In this document: positions 1-10,230 of the stretch, one piece after another
Numbering within the stretch: position 1 is the first letter of the stretch
How the letters are laid out: the number at the start of each line of letters is the position of its first letter
DNA from: Cladocopium goreaui
Lineage: Eukaryota; Sar; Dinophyceae; Suessiales; Symbiodiniaceae
Direction: 5' to 3'
NCBI GenBank assembly: GCA_947184155.2
Contig: CAMXCT020003680.1
Span: 186,001-250,000 of the forward strand
Length of the DNA: 64,000 nt
Made by a program: the position numbers and the translations under genes
Notes under the pieces: model-generated
What the model was told of the DNA's origin: nothing
The model's input: the letters and a program-made list of their open reading frames with translations, nothing else
The model's database searches: none

Positions 1-2658
1 TGCGATTTCTGTTTTTTCCTCAATTCAATGCAGGTGCCGTGGACCATAGAGAACCCAACAAACAGCTGGCTGTGGGAGCTCCCGTGCATGCAACGACTTG
101 TCAATGCCTCCTATTTCACAACTTTCCATTCATGTGCATATGGTGGAGCCAGGTACAAGTCGACCAGTTTCCTGACAAACAATGCGGCCTTTTTATGTTT
201 CTGTCGGCAATGCGATGGCTCGCACGAGCACTTGGGATGGGGTTTTGACACAGAGAAACAGCAATTCTCGACTGCACTGGAAGCCGAGTACCCCAAGCAA
301 CTATGCGAAGAATATGCAAGAACACTTTTGGACATGGCAAAGGAGCTCAGCATGGATGTTGGGACTTATCCAAAGGCGGATGATAAGCTGCATCCTCAAA
401 AACAACAACCTGGCAGGGCTGTACCTCCGCTCATCCCTGAATACGATCGAGTGGTGTCTATTCTGCTTGACACCGAACCTCCACTCGACAGCAAGCACAA
501 ATTAACCAAGGATCTGCCGAATATCCCGGCAGGGAGTAAGCTGTTACGGTCTGAAGCAAAAGGGGGAAGCGGAATGAAGCAATTTACAATGCATGTTTTT
601 GGAATTTTTCATGGGTTCGAGAAGTTTACAACAATAGCAAGGTCTTTGTGGCACCCATTTGATGAGCTGAGACACATACCCGATTTGATGGTCCGCTCAA
701 TTTTTGACTTGTTGAGCAACAGCAGGCTTGCGACGTCAAGGCACCGTTTAGAGACCTTGCAGAAGTGGCGACGCTGGGCTTGTGACTTGAAGCCGGAAGA
801 AGAAGCCTTAAGGACTGCAATGCCAGAACATGTACGCCAAGTGCTCCATAACAAACGGCCAGCACTTCTGGAAAAACTGGCCACGGAGGAACTTGACTGG
901 CCAGACAAGAGGCTGTATGGAGAACTTTGCCAAGGTTTCCGCATCACTGGTGAAGCACCCGCTACTGGAGTTTTTAGACAACAACCGAAGCCTGCAACAA
1001 TGACTGAAAGCGAGCTCATGCAGCAGAGCAAATTTTTGAGACCGGCGATCATTGGCAAAGCAAAGAACTACAGCGAGAACAAGTTTGCTGCAGAGCTGTA
1101 TGACATCACGCTTCGTGAAGCGACAGAAAAACAATGGTTAAAAGGCCCCCTTACGTTTGAAGAAGTGACTCAAGAGATTGGCCAGCGATGGTTGCCGGTT
1201 AGACGTTTTTGTGTTGAGCAGAAAGGAAAGCTTCGTCCGATAGACGATTTCTGTGAAAACCGTTTGAACTCCACCTTCACCACAGTAGACAAGATCACTC
1301 TGAAGACGATGGACCACATCGTGTGGGCAGCTTTGATTGTTTTCAAACATTGCCTCCATGCACACGAGATGCGCTTTGTCTTGAGAAGTGGTGAAGAACT
1401 TGTGGGCCCTGTCCACGAAGACTGGATTGGCAATTGCGAGATGAGTGCCACTGCACTCGATTTGAAGAGTGCCTACAAGCAACTACCTCTGCACCAGAGC
1501 GATGCCAACAAGACGGTGGTGACAATTGCGGACCCTGCAGACTCACAAGTGAAACACTTTTTGATGCGTACTCTGCCGTTTGGGTCTTCGGCCTCTGTCT
1601 TACATTTCAATCGAATCAGCTGGCTCTTGTGGGCTCTGGGATGCAAATTGGGATTGTTGTGGTCGTGCTATTACGACGACTATCCCATTCTTTGCCCGTC
1701 TGGCTTGGAGCAGTCATCGCTGGGAGCAGCAAAAGCTATGATGAACTTGCTTGGATTCCAGTTTGCGGAAGACAAGCTGAACCTTCCAGCGAACACTGCT
1801 GAGATTTTGGGCGTGGAACTGGATTTGAAACAAAGCAAAGCTGGAAGTGTGTGCGTGCGAAACAAGCAAGATCGCATCGTTGACATTGAAGCCACTTTGA
1901 ATGAGATCCTCGAAACCAAGAAGTTGAGGCCAAAGGATTTGCCGTCACACTTGGGTCGTTTACAATTTGCAGACATGCAGGTAGCTGGAAGGGCCGGGAA
2001 ATTGGCCATGTGCGATCTGCGAACTTTGGGTACGAGTGGGAACTTGGCAGTCGACCTTAACGATAGTCAGCTGTGTGCACTGAAGCTGTTGAGACGCAGA
2101 GTGATTTCAGGCAAACCCAAGAAATTGACGGCAAGACCTCAGGCCATGCCTTGGATTTTATTTACTGATGGCGCGCTGGAGTATGATGATTGCGGTGGAG
2201 CTGAGGCAAGCATTGGAGCTGTTTTGATTAATCCGGGAGGAGGCATATGGTACTTTGGATGCAAGGTCCCCGATGACACCCTTGCTTCTTGGAAAACGGA
2301 TGGCCGCGAACATGTTATAGGCCTTGTGGAGCTCTACGCTTGCGTTGTGGCACTGAGACATTAGAAGAACCTTTTCAAATCTGAGAGGATCATCATGTTC
2401 GTAGACAACTACGGTGCGCAAGACTGTTTGGTCAAAGGTACTGCAAACGTCAAGGCATGGCGCGACCTTTTGCTGGTTTTGGAAGAGATGGATGATGAAT
2501 TATTTCAGAACCTTTGGGTGACTCGAGTTCCTTCTCAGTCCAACCCTGCAGATTTTCCGAGCAGAGGCACAGTAGCTGAACTTGACTTTCTGGGCGCCAT
2601 GACACAAGCCCAGCCGACATGTCCGTTGGCACACACGAAACTTGAAATGCTGTGCTGA
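1..2658 (+). CDS. Reverse transcriptase-RNase H polyprotein of DIRS-like element, 5' partial, in-frame stop
   Basis: This frame copies element RNA into DNA and degrades the RNA strand. It is open from base 1, so the first ATG at 28 is probably internal. Near the start, TIENP followed by a Trp/Leu/Pro-rich stretch resembles the tail of the methyltransferase-like domain in the polyprotein at 14616 (IEHPEDLG there). RT motifs follow: KLRPIDD (about 1231), LDLKSAYKQ (about 1459) and the catalytic YYDD at 1669-1680. RNase H shows FTDG (Asp at 2167), ELYA (Glu at 2329) and FVDN (Asp at 2404), then VPSQSNPADFPSRG. A TAG at 2362-2364 falls between the second and third RNase H acidic motifs, and the same frame continues to 2658. 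The stop makes this copy probably defective, unless it is read through or reassigned. Confidence 0.82.
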
Positions 2659-2667
2659 AGCGGAAAG

Positions 2668-2992
2668 GGGATCTTTGAGATAACGAAACACAATGCAGTG
2701 AATTTTTCGTTTGTGAATGAATGCAATTCAATGATGTTGCAATGCAGCAACAACCACACCATGCTGAACCAGAGATCTTTCCCCTTTCTGCGCAAGACGG
2801 AAAAGTGTGTGCCCGGTCTTTCATATCAGCTGCACATTCAGTTTGAACATGTCGCTCGAAAATTTGCAAATAAATTATTTGATGGGTTCACATGTTTTAC
2901 GATTTTATATATGTTTGTTACACGTGGCGCTATGCGATGCCGGTGTTGATCAGGGTCTGTTTGGGGCGCCAGGGTCACCGGTGCCATAATGT
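2668..2992 (+). repeat. Split direct repeat B1 of element 1
   Basis: This 325-bp block recurs 785 bp downstream at 3453-3777 with only a few mismatches seen (for example near 2783 and 2921). It starts 10 bp after the stop codon of the RT-RNase H frame. Its position matches the B1 repeat of the element at 9790-19395, though the sequences of the two elements' repeats are not obviously alike. Confidence 0.85.
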
Positions 2993-3452
2993 GGCCGTTG
3001 GCTTGCCAATAGCCGTTTATGGGTTAGGTGAGTGAAACTAGGCCGTTTCCCCTGGCTGCCCAAAAACAAAGTTAGAAATGAGATGCTTCTCCTTGCATGC
3101 TTGCTAGGTTTAGGTGAGGTAGGTATGTGCGTCTCCTCTTTGCTTCTGTCTCCTTTCCTCTGCGTGACGCATCGCGACCGCGTGTGAATTTCCGTTTATG
3201 GACTCTATGTTTGTTGTTTCCTTTTGCGCAGTTCTGTGCAGAACCAAATCTGGGAAAACAACTCCGATGTCATCACATGTTTATTTATGTTTGTATGTCC
3301 ATGCCACATCTGTCATGTTTACATGTTGAGCCTTGCATGTTGGAATTTTACATATCAAGAACTAAGCGGTGGGTGGGTGGGCTCATCGCTCACTTTTTGC
3401 CATGTTGTTTTCATTTCCCACCCCACTCGTTCCATGCACTCGTTCCCACCCT
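2993..3452 (+). repeat. Intervening block between B1 and B2 (candidate A2)
   Basis: These 460 bp lie between the two direct repeats. By analogy with the complete element downstream, this block should begin with the A2 copy of the 5' terminal repeat. The partner A1 would be left of the window, so the identity cannot be confirmed here. Confidence 0.45.
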
Positions 3453-3777
3453 GGGATCTTTGAGATAACGAAACACAATGCAGTGAATTTTTCGTTTGTG
3501 AATGAATGCAATTCAATGATGTTGCAATGCAGCAACAACCACACCATGCTGAACCAGAGATCTTCCCCCTTTCTGCGCAAGACGGAAAAGTGTGTGCCCG
3601 GTCTTTCATATCAGCTGCACATTCAGTTTGAACATGTCGCTCGAAAATTTGCAAATAAATTATTTGATGGGTTCACATGTTTTACGATTTTATATATGTT
3701 TGTTCCACGTGGCGCTATGCGATGCCGGTGTTGATCAGGGTCTGTTTGGGGCGCCAGGGTCACCGGTGCCATAATGT
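3453..3777 (+). repeat. Split direct repeat B2 of element 1 (3' end of element)
   Basis: This is the second copy of the 325-bp repeat. Identity with 2668-2992 ends at 3777, which is taken as the element's 3' end. The sequence then changes to unrelated flank. Confidence 0.8.
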
Positions 3778-4120
3778 TAATATATAGAGATGGATGTATG
3801 AGTGTTAAGATAAGAGTTTCAATTCCAGTCACAGTCAGGAGTCAGGACCCTAAACCCAATAAAAACCAACTTATATCATATTGTAATACTGTGCGTGTCC
3901 CAGCCCAGAAACGTTCGCCGCCTGCCAGGTCCGCCCGTTTATACTTTTTTTCAGGAGATGGCAAACCACCTTGGTTGGGGGCCCCAAAGCACATAGCCCT
4001 CATGACATGTTTATACATGCTGGTTTCGAGTCACATGGAAATAGGACTTCGCCACACCACCTCGTCGGATTGCTGAGGTGGCCACGACAACGATGACTTC
4101 GCTGTGAGTACATGGGCCGG
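3778..4120. other. Unique spacer, no gene seen
   Basis: The stretch lies between the retroelement end and the first 16-bp array. I see no long coding frame, RNA gene or clear repeat. Confidence 0.5.
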
Positions 4121-4605
4121 CCTCTGTGTAAAAGCGTCTGTGTGTACAAGTGATTGTGTGTAAAAGCGCTTGTGTGTAAAGCCGTCTGTGTGTAAAAGCG
4201 TCTGTGTGTAAAAGTGTTTCTGCGTAAAAGTGTTTGTGTGTAAAAGCTTCTGTGTGTACAAGCGTCTGCGTGTAAAAGCGTCTGTGTGTAAAAGTGTTTG
4301 TGTGTAAAAGTGTTTGTGTGTAAAAGTGCCTGTGTGTAAAAGCGTCTATGTGTAAAAGCTTCTGTGTGTCAAAGCGTTTGTGTGTAAAAGCAGCTCCTGT
4401 GTGTAAAAGGGTCTGTGTGTAAACGTGTCTGTGTGTAAAAGTGTCTGTGTAAAAGCGTCTGTGTGTAAAAGCTTCCGTATGTAAAAGCTTCTGTATGTAA
4501 AAGCTTCTGTGGGTCAAAGCTTCTGTGTGTAAAAGCTTCTGTGTGTAAAAGCTTTTGTGTGTAAAAGCGTCTGTGTGTAAAAGCTTCTGTGTGTAAAAGT
4601 GTTTG
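4121..4605. repeat. 16-bp minisatellite array, copy 1
   Basis: About 30 units of a 16-bp motif, consensus GTCTGTGTGTAAAAGC, with variants such as AAGCTTC and AAGTGTT. Because 16 is not a multiple of 3 and the motif lacks stops on the minus strand, all three minus frames stay open and give spurious Thr/His/Arg/Phe-rich ORFs. The same motif forms a larger array at 7345-8830. Confidence 0.95.
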
Positions 4606-4767
4606 CGATGCAAACTATTGTCTTGCACTTCTCACTATTTTGTCTTGATACTCCTCTTCTCGACTGCCTATAACACATCTTTCATATATTGTTTGTAAAA
4701 ATGTGTCTCCATACTAACAAGAGAAGACCCTGCTCCTCTGCGCTCTCGGGCCATCCGTCGTCTAGTT
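4606..4767. repeat. Conserved 162-bp flank of the 16-bp array, copy 1
   Basis: The block starts CGATGCAAACTATTG and ends CCGTCGTCTAGTT. It is matched, with scattered substitutions, by 8848-9009, which also follows directly or nearly so after a 16-bp array. The array and flank therefore belong to one dispersed repeat unit. Confidence 0.88.
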
Positions 4768-5238
4768 GAGAACAAACACCCCCAAAAAAAAAACCGCCCA
4801 TGTTGCCCATACGACAAGAGTGCCCGTGCGCGGTGTTCGGACCACATATGCTTCGAGCAATCTGGCGCTGCTGAGTGGCAAAAGCCTTGAGATCCTTCCA
4901 AGTGGTCCGGAACTATGGTGATCCAGGACAGATATACCGATATACCTACATGCCCCCAAGACTGCAATGAGGGGGGAGCTAGTCGCCAGACAAATAATTT
5001 CACTGCAACGGTGAAGAATTTTTCTTGTCTGGATTGTCCGCAGACAAGCTGTGCACAAAAAGGTTCCACGTTTGTTTCCTGTGCTGGAGATAGAAAACGT
5101 TCTTGGTGAGTGCCACGCCTCCATGTCGATGATTGCCTTGTGCTCAGGTCCAACCGTGATGGATATTCCCACAAACATCGACTGGATCGCTGGTAGCAGA
5201 CGATGCACACCTCTTCCAAAAGGTCAGCTTGCTTGCCC
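4768..5238. other. Spacer, no gene seen
   Basis: An A-run near 4785 and mixed sequence. Short ORFs exist on both strands but none shows a recognisable motif. Confidence 0.5.
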
Positions 5239-5745
5239 AACAGTTTTCGTGGCAGGCGCAGCACTTTGAACGTGTCCAGCGTCATTTCACATGGCAGGCG
5301 CAACACTTTAGACGTATGGTGTTGCATGTTTTGCGAATCGCATTGGCAGGGCTGCGTCAAGTGGCGACAGATGCAAATTCCATGGCAGGCGTGGCAGTTT
5401 GTGAGATGTGCAAAAAATTGACGGAAGCCTCGCACGAAACATCGATTTTGAGGTAGCAAATTTATAGGTTCCTAGAAAATTCGAGGAAAACGTCGATTCT
5501 GAGGCTGCAAAGTGTCAAAATTGGAGGAAGTCTCGCACGAAATGCTCGTTTTGACCTTCCTCGCGTCTCATCTCGAGTCTCTGGTTTTCCTGCGGCTTCG
5601 CCGTGTCTATGGAGGAAGCTGCAAAACCTCTCTTTTTACCTGCGTGGCAGGCGTGGCACTTTTGTGACATTCCAATCTGTTTGATAACGTGTCGAAAGTG
5701 TCAAAATTGGGGAAGTCTCGCACAAAAATGCTGGTTTTGATCCTC
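5239..5745. repeat. Dispersed repeat with TGGCAGGCG motifs, copy 1
   Basis: The segment holds several TGGCAGGCG(C/T)-type motifs (about 5262, 5303, 5385, 5645) and a partial internal duplication around AGTGTCAAAATTGG (5510 and 5696). The part 5239-5420 is similar to the reverse complement of about 57290-57480, including the shared GCGAATCGCATTG and GTCAAGTGGCGA blocks. It is therefore one copy of a dispersed family present twice in opposite orientation. Confidence 0.72.
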
Positions 5746-6116
5746 TGGGCTTCGGCCCGGTCACCACCGTGGCTGTCGAGCCTGCTGCCTGGGGCATCTT
5801 CCCTCTTGGGAGGGGTTGTCGGAGGCTTCATCTCTGTCTGACAGGCTCTTTGGTTGTTCATCGGCCGTTCAGCCGTGGCTCGAAGCCTTTTGTTGTGCAA
5901 CCGCAGTTGAGCCACATCCAGCACGTTCACATGAAGGCTCAGGCCATTCTGTGTTGTCAATAGACTTTGGATATTGCAGCCGAACAGATAATGACTCAGA
6001 CAAGTACATGATGGCTGCAATTCCAACATTGCCAAAAGGTCGAAAATCCGTGCAATATGTTTTTCCCGAGAGCGTCTGAGCGCAGGGTTCTTCCAATAGT
6101 GGGGGTCTGTAAAACA
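5746..6116. other. Spacer, no gene seen
   Basis: Mixed sequence before the CT-rich array. The short ORFs on both strands have no motif I recognise. Confidence 0.45.
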
Positions 6117-6690
6117 TCTTCTCATCTTCACATCTTCTCTCACATCTGCTCTCTCTCACATCTTCTCTCACATCTGCTCATCTTCACATCTGCTCATCTT
6201 CGCATCTTCTCTCACATCTGCTCATCTTCACATCTTCTCTCACATCTTCTCTCACATCTTCTCTCACATCTTCTCTCACATCTGCTCATCTTCACATCTT
6301 TCTCTCACATCTGCTCATCTTCACATCTTCTCTCACATCTTCTCTCACATCTGCTCATCTTCACATCTGTTCATCTTCACATCTTCTCTCACATCTTCTC
6401 TCACATCTGCTCATCTTCACATCTTCTCTCACATCTCTCACATCTTCTCTCACATCTGCTCATCTTCACATCTTCTCTCACATCTTCTCTCACATCTTCT
6501 CTCACATCTGCTCATCTTCACATCTTCTCTCACATCTTCTCTCACATCTGCTAATCTTCACATCTTCTCTCACATCTGCTCATCTTCACATCTGCTCATC
6601 TTCACATCTTCTCTCACATCTGCTCATCTTCACATCTTCTCTCACATCTTCTCTCACATCTGCTCATCTTCACATCTTCTCTCCTTTCTC
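6117..6690. repeat. CACATCTTCTCT / CACATCTGCTCATCTT minisatellite
   Basis: Pyrimidine-rich tandem array of 12-bp CACATCTTCTCT units mixed with longer units carrying GCTCATCTT. The plus-strand ORF across it (Ser/His/Leu/Ile) is only a reading of the repeat. Confidence 0.95.
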
Positions 6691-6769
6691 TCTCCCTTTT
6701 CTCTCTCTCGCCTTCTTTATCTTTCTCTCTTAAGGCCGAGGGTGGTGCCGGCGGCGAGTCACGAAACGT

Positions 6770-7344
6770 CAACCCTTTCGCACGAAATGAGGGTCGATCG
6801 TCAAAAACTGCGGAAAAATTGCGATTTTATTTGTCCCGGAGCAACCCTTTCGCACGAAATGAGGGTCGATCGTCAAAAACTGCGGAAAAATTGCGATTTT
6901 ACTTGTCCCGGAGCAACCCTTTCGCACGAAATGAGGGTCGATCGTCAAAAACTGAGGTAAAATTGCGATTTGACTTGTGCTGGAGCAACCCTTTCGCACG
7001 AAATGAGGGTCGATCGTCAAAAACTGAGGTAAAATTGCGATTTTACTTGTGCCGGAGCAACCCTTTCGCACGAAATGAAGGTCGATCGTCAAAAACTGAG
7101 GAAAAAATGCGATTTTACTTGTGCTGGAGCAACCCTTTCGCACGAAATGAAGGTCGATCGGCAAAAACTGAGGTAAAATTGCGATTTGCCTTGTCCCGGA
7201 GCAACCCTTTCGCACGAAATGAGGGTCGATCGGCAAAAACTGAGGTAAAATTGCGATTTGACTTGTGCTGGAGCAACCCTTTCGCACGAAATGAGGGTCG
7301 ATCGGTAGAAACTGAGGTAAAATTGCGATTTTTCCTGTGCCGGA
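6770..7344. repeat. 72-bp tandem repeat, 8 copies
   Basis: CACGAAATGA recurs at 6781, 6853, 6925, 6997, 7069, 7141, 7213 and 7285, an exact 72-bp period. Each unit holds the palindromic CGATCG and an AAAACTG(A/C)GG-type block. Since 72 is 24 codons, long ORFs are open across the array on both strands. Without other evidence these are not taken as genes. The array joins directly to the 16-bp array that follows. Confidence 0.95.
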
Positions 7345-8830
7345 CTTGTCTGTGTGTAAAAGCGTCTGTGTGTAAAAGCGTCTGTGTGTAAAAGACTGTG
7401 TGTGCAAAAGCGTTTGTGTGCAAAAGCGTGTGTGTGTGTAAAAGCGTCTGTGTGTAAAAGCTTCTGTGTGTAAAAGCTTCTGTGTGTAAAAGCGTCTGTG
7501 TGTAAAAGCGTCTGTGTGTCAAAGCGTCTGTGTGTAAAAGTCTCTGTGTGTAAAAGCGTCTGTGTGTAAAAGTCTCTGTGTGTAAAAGCGTCTGTGTGTA
7601 AAAGCGGGTAAAAGCCTCTGTGTGTAAAAGCGTCTGTGTGTAGAAAGCGTCTGTGTGTAAAAGCGTCTGTGTGTAAAAGCTTCTGTGTGTAAAAGCGCCT
7701 GCGTGTAAAAAGCGTCTGTGTGTAACAGCGTCTGTGTGTAAAAGGGTCTGTGTGTAAAAGCGTCTGTGTGTAAAAGCTTCTGTGTGTAAAAGCGTCTGTG
7801 TGTAAAAGTCTCTGCGGGTAAAAGTCTGTGTGTAAAAGCGTCTGTGTGTAAAAGCGTCTGTGTGTAAAAGCGTCTGTGTGTAAAAGCGCCTGTGTGCAAA
7901 AGCGTCTGTGTGTCAAAGCGTCTGTGTGCAAAAGCGTGTGTGTGTAAAAGCCTCTGTGTGTAAAAGCGTCTGTGTGTAAAAGCGTCTGTGTGTAAAAGCG
8001 TCTGTGTGTAAAAGCGTCTGTGTGTAAAAGCTTCTGTGTGTAAAAGCGTCTGTGTGTAAAAGCGTCTGTGTGTCAAAGCGTCTGTGTGTAAAAGCGTCTG
8101 TGTGTAAAAGCCTCTGTGTGTAAAAAAAGCGTCTGTGTGTAAAAGCATCTGTGTGTCAAAGCGTCTGTGCGTAAAAGCATCTGTGTGTAAAAGCGTCTGT
8201 GTGTAAAAGCGTCTGTGTGTAAAAGAGCCTGTGTGTAAAAGCGTCTGTGTGTAAAAGTGTTTGTGTGTAAAGGCCTCTGTGTGTAAAAGCTTCTGTGTGT
8301 AAAAGCGTCTGTGTGTAAAAGCGTCTGTGTGTAAAAGCGTCTGTGTGTAAAAGCGTCTGTGTGTAAAAGCGTCTGTGTGTAAAAGCTTCTGTGTGTAAAA
8401 GCCTCTGTGTGTAAACGGGTCTGTGTGTCAAAGCGTCTGTGTGTAAAAGCGTCTGTGTGTAAAGGCGTCTGTGTGTAAAAGCGCTTGTGTGTAAAAGCGT
8501 CTGTGTGTAAAAGTCTCTGTGTGTAAAAGCGTCTGTGTGTAAAAGTGCCAGTGTGTAAAAAGCGTCTGTGTGTAAAAGCGTCTGTGTGTAAAAGCGTCTG
8601 TGTGTAAAAGCGTCTGTGTGTAAAAGCGTCTGTGTGTAAAAGCTTCTGTGTGTAAAAGCGTCTGTGTATGTAAAAGTCTCTGTGTGTAAAAGTGTTTGGG
8701 TGTAAAAGTCTCTGTTAAAATGTAAAAGTCTCTGTAGTCTCTGTGTGCAAAATCGTCTGTGTGTAAAAGCGTCTGTGTGTAAAAGTCTCTGTGTGCAAAA
8801 GCGTCTGTCTGTAAAAAGTTCTGTGTATGA
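7345..8830. repeat. 16-bp minisatellite array, copy 2
   Basis: About 90 units of the same 16-bp motif as at 4121-4605 (GTCTGTGTGTAAAAGC), with occasional 1-bp length changes and a degraded end near 8700-8830. It is followed by the conserved flank at 8848. Confidence 0.95.
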
Positions 8831-8847
8831 AAAACTTTACAAAAATA

Positions 8848-9009
8848 CGATGCAAACTATTGTCTTGTACTAGTCATATATGGTCTTGATACTACTCTTC
8901 TCGTCTGCCTATAATACATCTTTATCATATTATCTTGTAATATAGTGTCTCCATACTAACAACAGAAGACTCTGCTCCTCTACGCTCTCGGGCCATCCGT
9001 CGTCTAGTT
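8848..9009. repeat. Conserved 162-bp flank of the 16-bp array, copy 2
   Basis: Matches 4606-4767 over the full 162 bp with scattered substitutions. Both copies end at TCTAGTT, after which the flanking sequences differ, giving a common 3' boundary for this repeat family. Confidence 0.88.
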
Positions 9010-9670
9010 TTTCCATCCAACGCCAGATGGCTCTCGCCATCAACAATTGCATTTTGCAAAATTCACCGAATTAGATCAGTGAACTGAATTGGATCGATAC
9101 ATAGTCCATTGAGCTGTCACCGTGTAAGAGAGAAAGCAAACAGCGAAAACAACAACAAAGCAAAACACACCAAAGAACCAAACAAAGAAAAACACAAAAC
9201 AGAAACCAAAAAACAGCACGGCTGGTGATCAGCTGATCAGTTCATAGGCATCAGCAATGTACGAGAAAGATGATAACATTGTATCACCAAGGGATTGGTG
9301 TGGCAACGGTTCAGCAAACAACCGAACAACAAGACCACAACAATGCCATACAGAAATCTGTAAGCCAGGAAGCAACAAAAGCACAATGCGGAAACCAAGG
9401 CTCCCCCCAGCCAGGAGCCTCGAGATCACAGAGAATATGCTCACAGATCCATGGATAGGATCCATAGGCCAGTGATGACTTATTCATGTGGCTCATGGAA
9501 ACTAAAAATGAGGGGTGGTGAAACGAACTGTGAAAATCGATCTAAGGTGAAACGTCAAGAAACTACAGGCGGTCAGGGGCCACTCACGTGTGCTTTGTCT
9601 ATCATCAGCCTTGAAGGTCTAGTACTCTTGCCAGAAGTCTTCATGAGGAAGATTCGGTAAGTTGGCACCT
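9010..9670. other. Left flank of the copia-type element
   Basis: Includes an A/C-rich stretch (about 9125-9215) but no gene or RNA I can support. This is the presumed pre-insertion flank of the LTR retrotransposon. Confidence 0.5.
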
Positions 9671-9789
9671 TGAACCTACTTGAACATCTTTAAACCTATC
9701 TTGGAACAATGCATGTGCATGTGAACATTTAGGAAACCATTTTAAGTTTGTAGGAACCGATCTGTGAACTATAGAACCCATAGGAACCT
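9671..9789 (+). repeat. 5' LTR, first part (interrupted)
   Basis: Matches 29677-29795 of the 3' LTR, with one difference seen (T for G near 9727). It is cut at 9789 by the DIRS-like element and resumes at 19396. Identity with the 3' copy actually begins at 9666 (CACCT); 9671 is chosen as the start because it begins with TG. Confidence 0.85.
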
Positions 9790-10197
9790 GACAGTTTGGG
9801 TTACCAAAGTGACTGTTTGGAAGCGTTGGGTTTTGGGGTGGGTGGCTGGGGCGCTGTTGTTGGCCGTCGCCTTTCGCGCTGCCGCGTTCCTTCCTCTCTC
9901 TGCTCCTGCTCCCGCGGCGATGTTAAGGAAGGGTGTTGATGATTGCTTCCGCGTTGCGAGCGACATGTTCGTTTAGTTTCAGTCTGGTTTATTTTGTTGC
10001 CTTGAGTTGTTGCCTGTTTAACCTCTTTGTTACTGCCTCAGTTTCAGTTTCAGTTGTGCATGCCTGTGAAGGTTTTGTTTATGGTTGTCAGTGTTAGGGT
10101 TTAGTTCGTTTGAAGTTACTGTTTACTGATTTATGAAACCCCAGGGTTCGAATTTTTTATACCTTTTCTTGCAGTTTTAGCTGTTCAATTTTTTAGT
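9790..10197 (+). repeat. Split direct repeat A1 (5' end of element 2)
   Basis: 408 bp beginning GACAGTTTGGG, repeated without a difference I could see at 18222-18629. It contains GTTTCAGTTTCAG-type motifs and probably the promoter, which I cannot locate. Confidence 0.95.
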
Positions 10198-10230
10198 AAG
10201 AGGGGCGCTACGCATGCCTCACGGCCGCAC

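Larger units (their letters stand above)
1..3777 (+). mobile_element. DIRS-like retroelement, 3' part (element 1)
   Basis: This is the 3' part of a tyrosine-recombinase-type retroelement cut by the left window edge. It consists of an RT-RNase H reading frame (1-2658), then a 325-bp direct repeat (2668-2992), 460 bp of other sequence, and a second copy of the repeat (3453-3777). The order frame, B1, intervening block, B2 matches the 3' end of the complete element at 9790-19395, which has the split direct repeats known from Ngaro/PAT-type elements. The recombinase gene and the 5' A1 repeat would lie outside the window, so the class assignment rests on the protein and the repeat layout. Confidence 0.75.

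Noticed and set aside
6057-6554. 165-codon plus-strand ORF
   Set aside because: Reading of the CACATCTTCTCT array only.
4011-8431. Long minus-strand ORFs rich in Thr/His/Arg/Phe/Tyr
   Set aside because: They are stop-free readings of the 16-bp array; all three minus frames are open because the unit lacks minus-strand stops. No start context or conserved domain.
4121-8830. 16-bp array as an interstitial telomere or CRISPR-like array
   Set aside because: Units are contiguous with no unique spacers, so not CRISPR. The motif is not a TTTAGGG-type telomere repeat.
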